Source: Mesosutterella porci (GTDB lineage Bacteria > Pseudomonadota > Gammaproteobacteria > Burkholderiales > Burkholderiaceae_F). From it: a DNA stretch of 64,000 nucleotides. Below the pieces are notes generated by a model. It did no database searches. It saw nothing but the letters and a program-made list of their open reading frames with translations, and was not told the origin of the DNA. Both the position numbers and the translations under genes were made by a program. Numbering within the stretch: the first letter of the stretch is position 1; every line of letters begins with the position of its first letter. This document shows positions 61,576 to 64,000 of the stretch, in pieces. The stretch is taken from NCBI RefSeq assembly GCF_022134585.1, contig NZ_JAKNCT010000001.1, positions 124,001-188,000 of the forward strand, given 5' to 3'.

Positions 61576-62691
61576 ATGTCACTGCTCGAAGACTACATCC
61601 GAGACCTGAAGGAAATCGTGAATTTTGACAGCGGCACCGGAAACGCCGCGGGCGTCACCCGCGCCGCCGGCATCATGCAGCGCCACTACGAGTCGATCGG
61701 CTTCAAGGCTGAGCTCGTCGACCTGGGCGATGAGGTCGGGCGCGGGATGCTCGCCGTGAACAAGCCCGGGGCCGCGCACTACGACGTCCTTCTCAACGCC
61801 CACCTCGATACGGTCTTCCCGGACGGGACCGCGGCCGAGCGCCCCTTCAGACTCGAGGGCGACCGGATCACGGGTCCGGGCTGCATGGACTGCAAGGGCG
61901 GCGTCATGGCCTTTTACTACGCGCTGAAGACCCTGCCGCGGGAGACGCTGGACCGGCTCTCCATCGCGGTCGCCTGCAACCCCGACGAGGAGACGGGCTC
62001 GAAGAACTCCCACGAGTGGCTCTCTGAGCTTGCGAAGAAATCCTCCTGCGCGCTCGTCGGCGAGCCGGGGCGCCCGAACAACGCGCTCATCCGCTCGAGA
62101 AAAGGTATCGAAGGCTACATAGTGAACTTCACGGGCCGGGCCGCGCACGCGGGCAACAACCCCGAGAAGGGGCGCGACGCGAACCTCGCCATGATGCGCT
62201 TCACGCTCGAGGCGGTAAAGCTCAACGACATGCCCGCTGGGGTGTCGGTGTGCGCAACGCTCGTGAAGGGCGGCACGATTCAGAATTCGATTTCGGACAC
62301 GGCGGAGGTCTATTTCGACACCCGCTTTAAGACCGACGAGCAGGGCGCGGCGCTCGACCGCGCGATGCGCGCGCTCGCCGCGAAGAGCTGGGGCGAGAAC
62401 ATCGGCGTCACCCTCCGCACCGACCACAGCAGGCCCGCGATGCCTTACTCGGAGCTAAGCCGTCCTATCGTTGAGAAGATCTCCGAGGCTGCCCGCAAAG
62501 CGGGATTTGAGCCGCTGTGGGCCGACGCGGGCGGCGGCTCGGACGCGAGCTACATGGCGCGGGCCGGCATCCCCGCCGTGGACGGCTGCGGCCCCGCAGG
62601 CGGCGGCGCGCATTCGAAGAACGAGTACCTGCTCGTGAACACGATCGAGCAGAGGATCGCAATGATCCGCAACTTCCTCGTCTCGCTTTAA
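61576..62691 (+). CDS. M20 family metallopeptidase (carboxypeptidase G2-like)
   Basis: The product is 371 residues. Zinc ligands and catalytic residues are NAHLDTVFPDG, MDCKGGVMAFYYAL, CNPDEETGSKNSHEW, DTRFK and GGAHSKNEYLLVNTIEQR. The dimerisation domain contains GRAAHAGNNPEKGRDANL. It removes C-terminal glutamate-like residues or deacylates amino acids. GGAGGGGGAGG lies before the ATG at 61576, and the frame open from 61513 is not used. A histidine- or aspartate-containing substrate is possible; nothing nearby identifies it. Confidence 0.88.
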   Translation: MSLLEDYIRDLKEIVNFDSGTGNAAGVTRAAGIMQRHYESIGFKAELVDLGDEVGRGMLAVNKPGAAHYDVLLNAHLDTVFPDGTAAERPFRLEGDRITGPGCMDCKGGVMAFYYALKTLPRETLDRLSIAVACNPDEETGSKNSHEWLSELAKKSSCALVGEPGRPNNALIRSRKGIEGYIVNFTGRAAHAGNNPEKGRDANLAMMRFTLEAVKLNDMPAGVSVCATLVKGGTIQNSISDTAEVYFDTRFKTDEQGAALDRAMRALAAKSWGENIGVTLRTDHSRPAMPYSELSRPIVEKISEAARKAGFEPLWADAGGGSDASYMARAGIPAVDGCGPAGGGAHSKNEYLLVNTIEQRIAMIRNFLVSL

Positions 62692-62746
62692 GGCAGCGCC
62701 CGGGCGGTCCTGGCGGGCGGGCTTTTCCGCCGCAGGCGCCCGGGCT

Positions 62747-62956
62747 TTACTTGAAAAGCGCCTTGATGAGGTCGAGTAGCCCGAAGGTTGTGCGGCTGTA
62801 GACCCGGTTGTACAGGGCCTTCTTCGGGTGCAGGAGACCCATGCCCCGTTTCCCGTACCCGGGAATCAGAGCCCGCTTGACAGACCTTTTCAGCCGCCCC
62901 GTTGTCCGCGCGCTGATGCTCGCCTTAAGCGAGGGCTTTCTGAATCCGATTTTCAT
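62747..62956 (-). CDS. Small basic phage-like hypothetical protein
   Basis: The product is 69 residues, very basic: KIGFRKPSLKASISARTTGR at the start, RALIPGYGKRGMGLLHPKKA, and NRVYSRTTFGLLDLIKALFK at the end. The pattern of an Arg/Lys-rich start, a GYGKRGMG turn and NKVY-TTF end is familiar from short proteins of Firmicutes phages and conserved hypothetical genes. AAAGGAGCG precedes the ATG at 62956. Confidence 0.6.
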   Translation of the reverse strand: MKIGFRKPSLKASISARTTGRLKRSVKRALIPGYGKRGMGLLHPKKALYNRVYSRTTFGLLDLIKALFK

Positions 62957-64000
62957 TGAAACGCTCCTTTCCGCCGCCTGCCGCGGCAGCCTGCGCACTC
63001 GGACGGCGGCAGGCCCGGAATTTCATCACTGTCCTCATCCCTCTATGATGTCGCTGCTGCGGCTTCTGCTGTAGCTCGAAGCAAGATGCATGGGCTCCAG
63101 GCCCTGAAGCTCCATGAGCTTGCTCTGCCTCGTCTTAATGCTCTTCACCCGGCAGAGGGTCTCAACCAACTTGGACTCTATGCGGTCCAGCTGCTCAGCA
63201 AGCCGAGCTTTCTCAAATCGATCTTCACCGTCAGGATCACATCGAGAGGCAGACTGTTCGCCCCCGGTGCCGCTCATCGAAACCCACGCCATAAAAATCG
63301 CCATTACTCATTGCTTCGCTTCCTTCCGCGTTTTAAATCTCAAGAGATCGTCTTCGTTATTCTCCGCGCGGGGCATGGACATCATCCCCCCAGCTGCTGG
63401 ATGACTTATCCTGGGCCACAGAGCCCACCAGAACTCCGTCGACCCAGTAATGCTCCGCAGTTCCGCCTCCCTTCCCCCACCCGGACGTAAGGTCCGAGCG
63501 GAGGAATAAGGGTTCATCAAAGTCCACAGCGTCCAAGTTGCTTCTCTCCCTGTTAGCGCAGCCTCCCTGATGCCGGCAGGCACTCCAGCGGCCGCAGCTG
63601 TTGCCCGAAATATGCAGGATACGCCGCATCTTTCTTAAACGATGAGTTCCCGCCGCCTGAAGGCCGCGGCCGCTCGCCTCTCAAGTAGAGGCCTTTTGTG
63701 GTGGCTGCGGCACTTTCTCCCGACGCATTCTCCTAGCGCAAAAAAACTGCATTCTCGAAGCATTTCCCCTAATCTAAACTTCAAACCACGCAAAGTTATG
63801 CGCAAAGCTCTTGACAGAGGCTTGATTCTCGCGAATTGATGATGAAAAGCCTTCCTGGCATTTGCTCTGACTCTGCTCTCATTTTCTGGCCCCGCATCGT
63901 CAGTCCGCATGGGAAAAGCGCAGCAGCTGAAGGCTGGGGCCGCTCAGGCTTTAAGCCGGCAGGCATCTTTCTCGGAGCCAGAAAGAATCTTCTGGCCGCC
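62957..64000. other. Terminal region with no secure gene
   Basis: Codon use here is less GC-biased than in the flanking genes. The minus strand holds a frame of about 90 codons at 63357-63629 (DAVDFDEPLFLRSDLTSGWG) and an overlapping frame at 63308-63583, but no start signal or family match. A frame at 63635-63910 is also unsupported. The segment looks like degraded mobile or prophage-type DNA. This is a judgement from composition only. Confidence 0.35.
63035..63304 (-). CDS. Possible small coiled-coil protein
   Basis: An 89-residue frame whose middle, RFEKARLAEQLDRIESKLVE, followed by LCRVKSIKTRQSKLMELQGL, looks like a coiled coil. The ends are of low complexity and no ribosome site is clear, so it may be a chance frame. 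The stretch is near the basic 69-residue gene. Confidence 0.3.
   Translation of the reverse strand: MAIFMAWVSMSGTGGEQSASRCDPDGEDRFEKARLAEQLDRIESKLVETLCRVKSIKTRQSKLMELQGLEPMHLASSYSRSRSSDIIEG

Overview
The window reads as the chromosome of a GC-rich anaerobic or microaerophilic betaproteobacterium, most likely Sutterellaceae (Sutterella, Mesosutterella or Parasutterella type). This is inferred from two Burkholderiales-type trimeric porins, many LysR regulators, several TAT-exported molybdopterin oxidoreductases, periplasmic fumarate-reductase-like flavoproteins, an aryl sulfotransferase with its own DsbL/DsbI pair, and no sugar catabolic genes. No tRNA, rRNA or CRISPR array was found.

Layout. 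1-2.4 kb: end of a threonine-synthase-like gene, a D-threonine-aldolase-type PLP enzyme, and a frameshifted C45 acyltransferase. 2.6-6.1 kb: molybdoenzyme, four-cluster ferredoxin subunit and TorD-like chaperone. 6.3-10.2 kb: two small paralogous proteins, a YhcH-type protein, aspartate dehydrogenase, and an esterase/MarR pair. 10.3-17.6 kb: a scar region with a decapitated amidohydrolase, two pieces of class C group II introns, rubrerythrin, a DmsAB pair and the tail of a lost gene. 17.7-25.7 kb: pyridoxal kinase family gene, ModA-ModD-ModB molybdate genes, an M20 hydrolase with a LysR gene, two unknown genes and a cupin. 26-32 kb: porin, peroxiredoxin, and LysR/aspartase/aspartate racemase. 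32-33.5 kb: a decayed stretch with two near-identical copies of a roughly 190-nt putative structured RNA among fragments of a porin and a flavoprotein. 33.7-40.2 kb: dsbI, dsbL and assT, with a LysR gene and a pile of group II intron, IS110, IS3 and IS21-like debris between dsbL and assT. 40.5-49.4 kb: BisC/TorZ-like cytoplasmic molybdoenzyme, a nitrilase remnant, a ProX-type editing protein, pseudouridine synthase, MATE exporter, YtcJ amidohydrolase and LysE exporter. 49.6-54 kb: second porin, exported flavoprotein reductase, NifX-like protein and a broken hydrolase. 54.2-55.6 kb: IS3-family element. 55.8-62.7 kb: fumarase-superfamily lyase, LysR, DcuC-like carrier, NDH-2 and an M20 peptidase. 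The last kilobase holds only small unknown frames.

How it fits together. Aspartase, the argininosuccinate-lyase-like enzyme, a DcuC-type carrier, a fumarate-reductase-like flavoprotein and a type II NADH dehydrogenase would support fumarate respiration fed from amino acids. Three molybdoenzymes add S- or N-oxide type acceptors, and molybdate uptake genes supply their metal. AssT and its disulfide machinery handle sulfated phenols in the periplasm. The window is also rich in gene decay: frameshifts, in-frame deletions and insertion scars. Its most intriguing element is the tandem structured-RNA pair at 32.2-33.0 kb. All function calls come from reading the sequence and from family knowledge; no database search was run.
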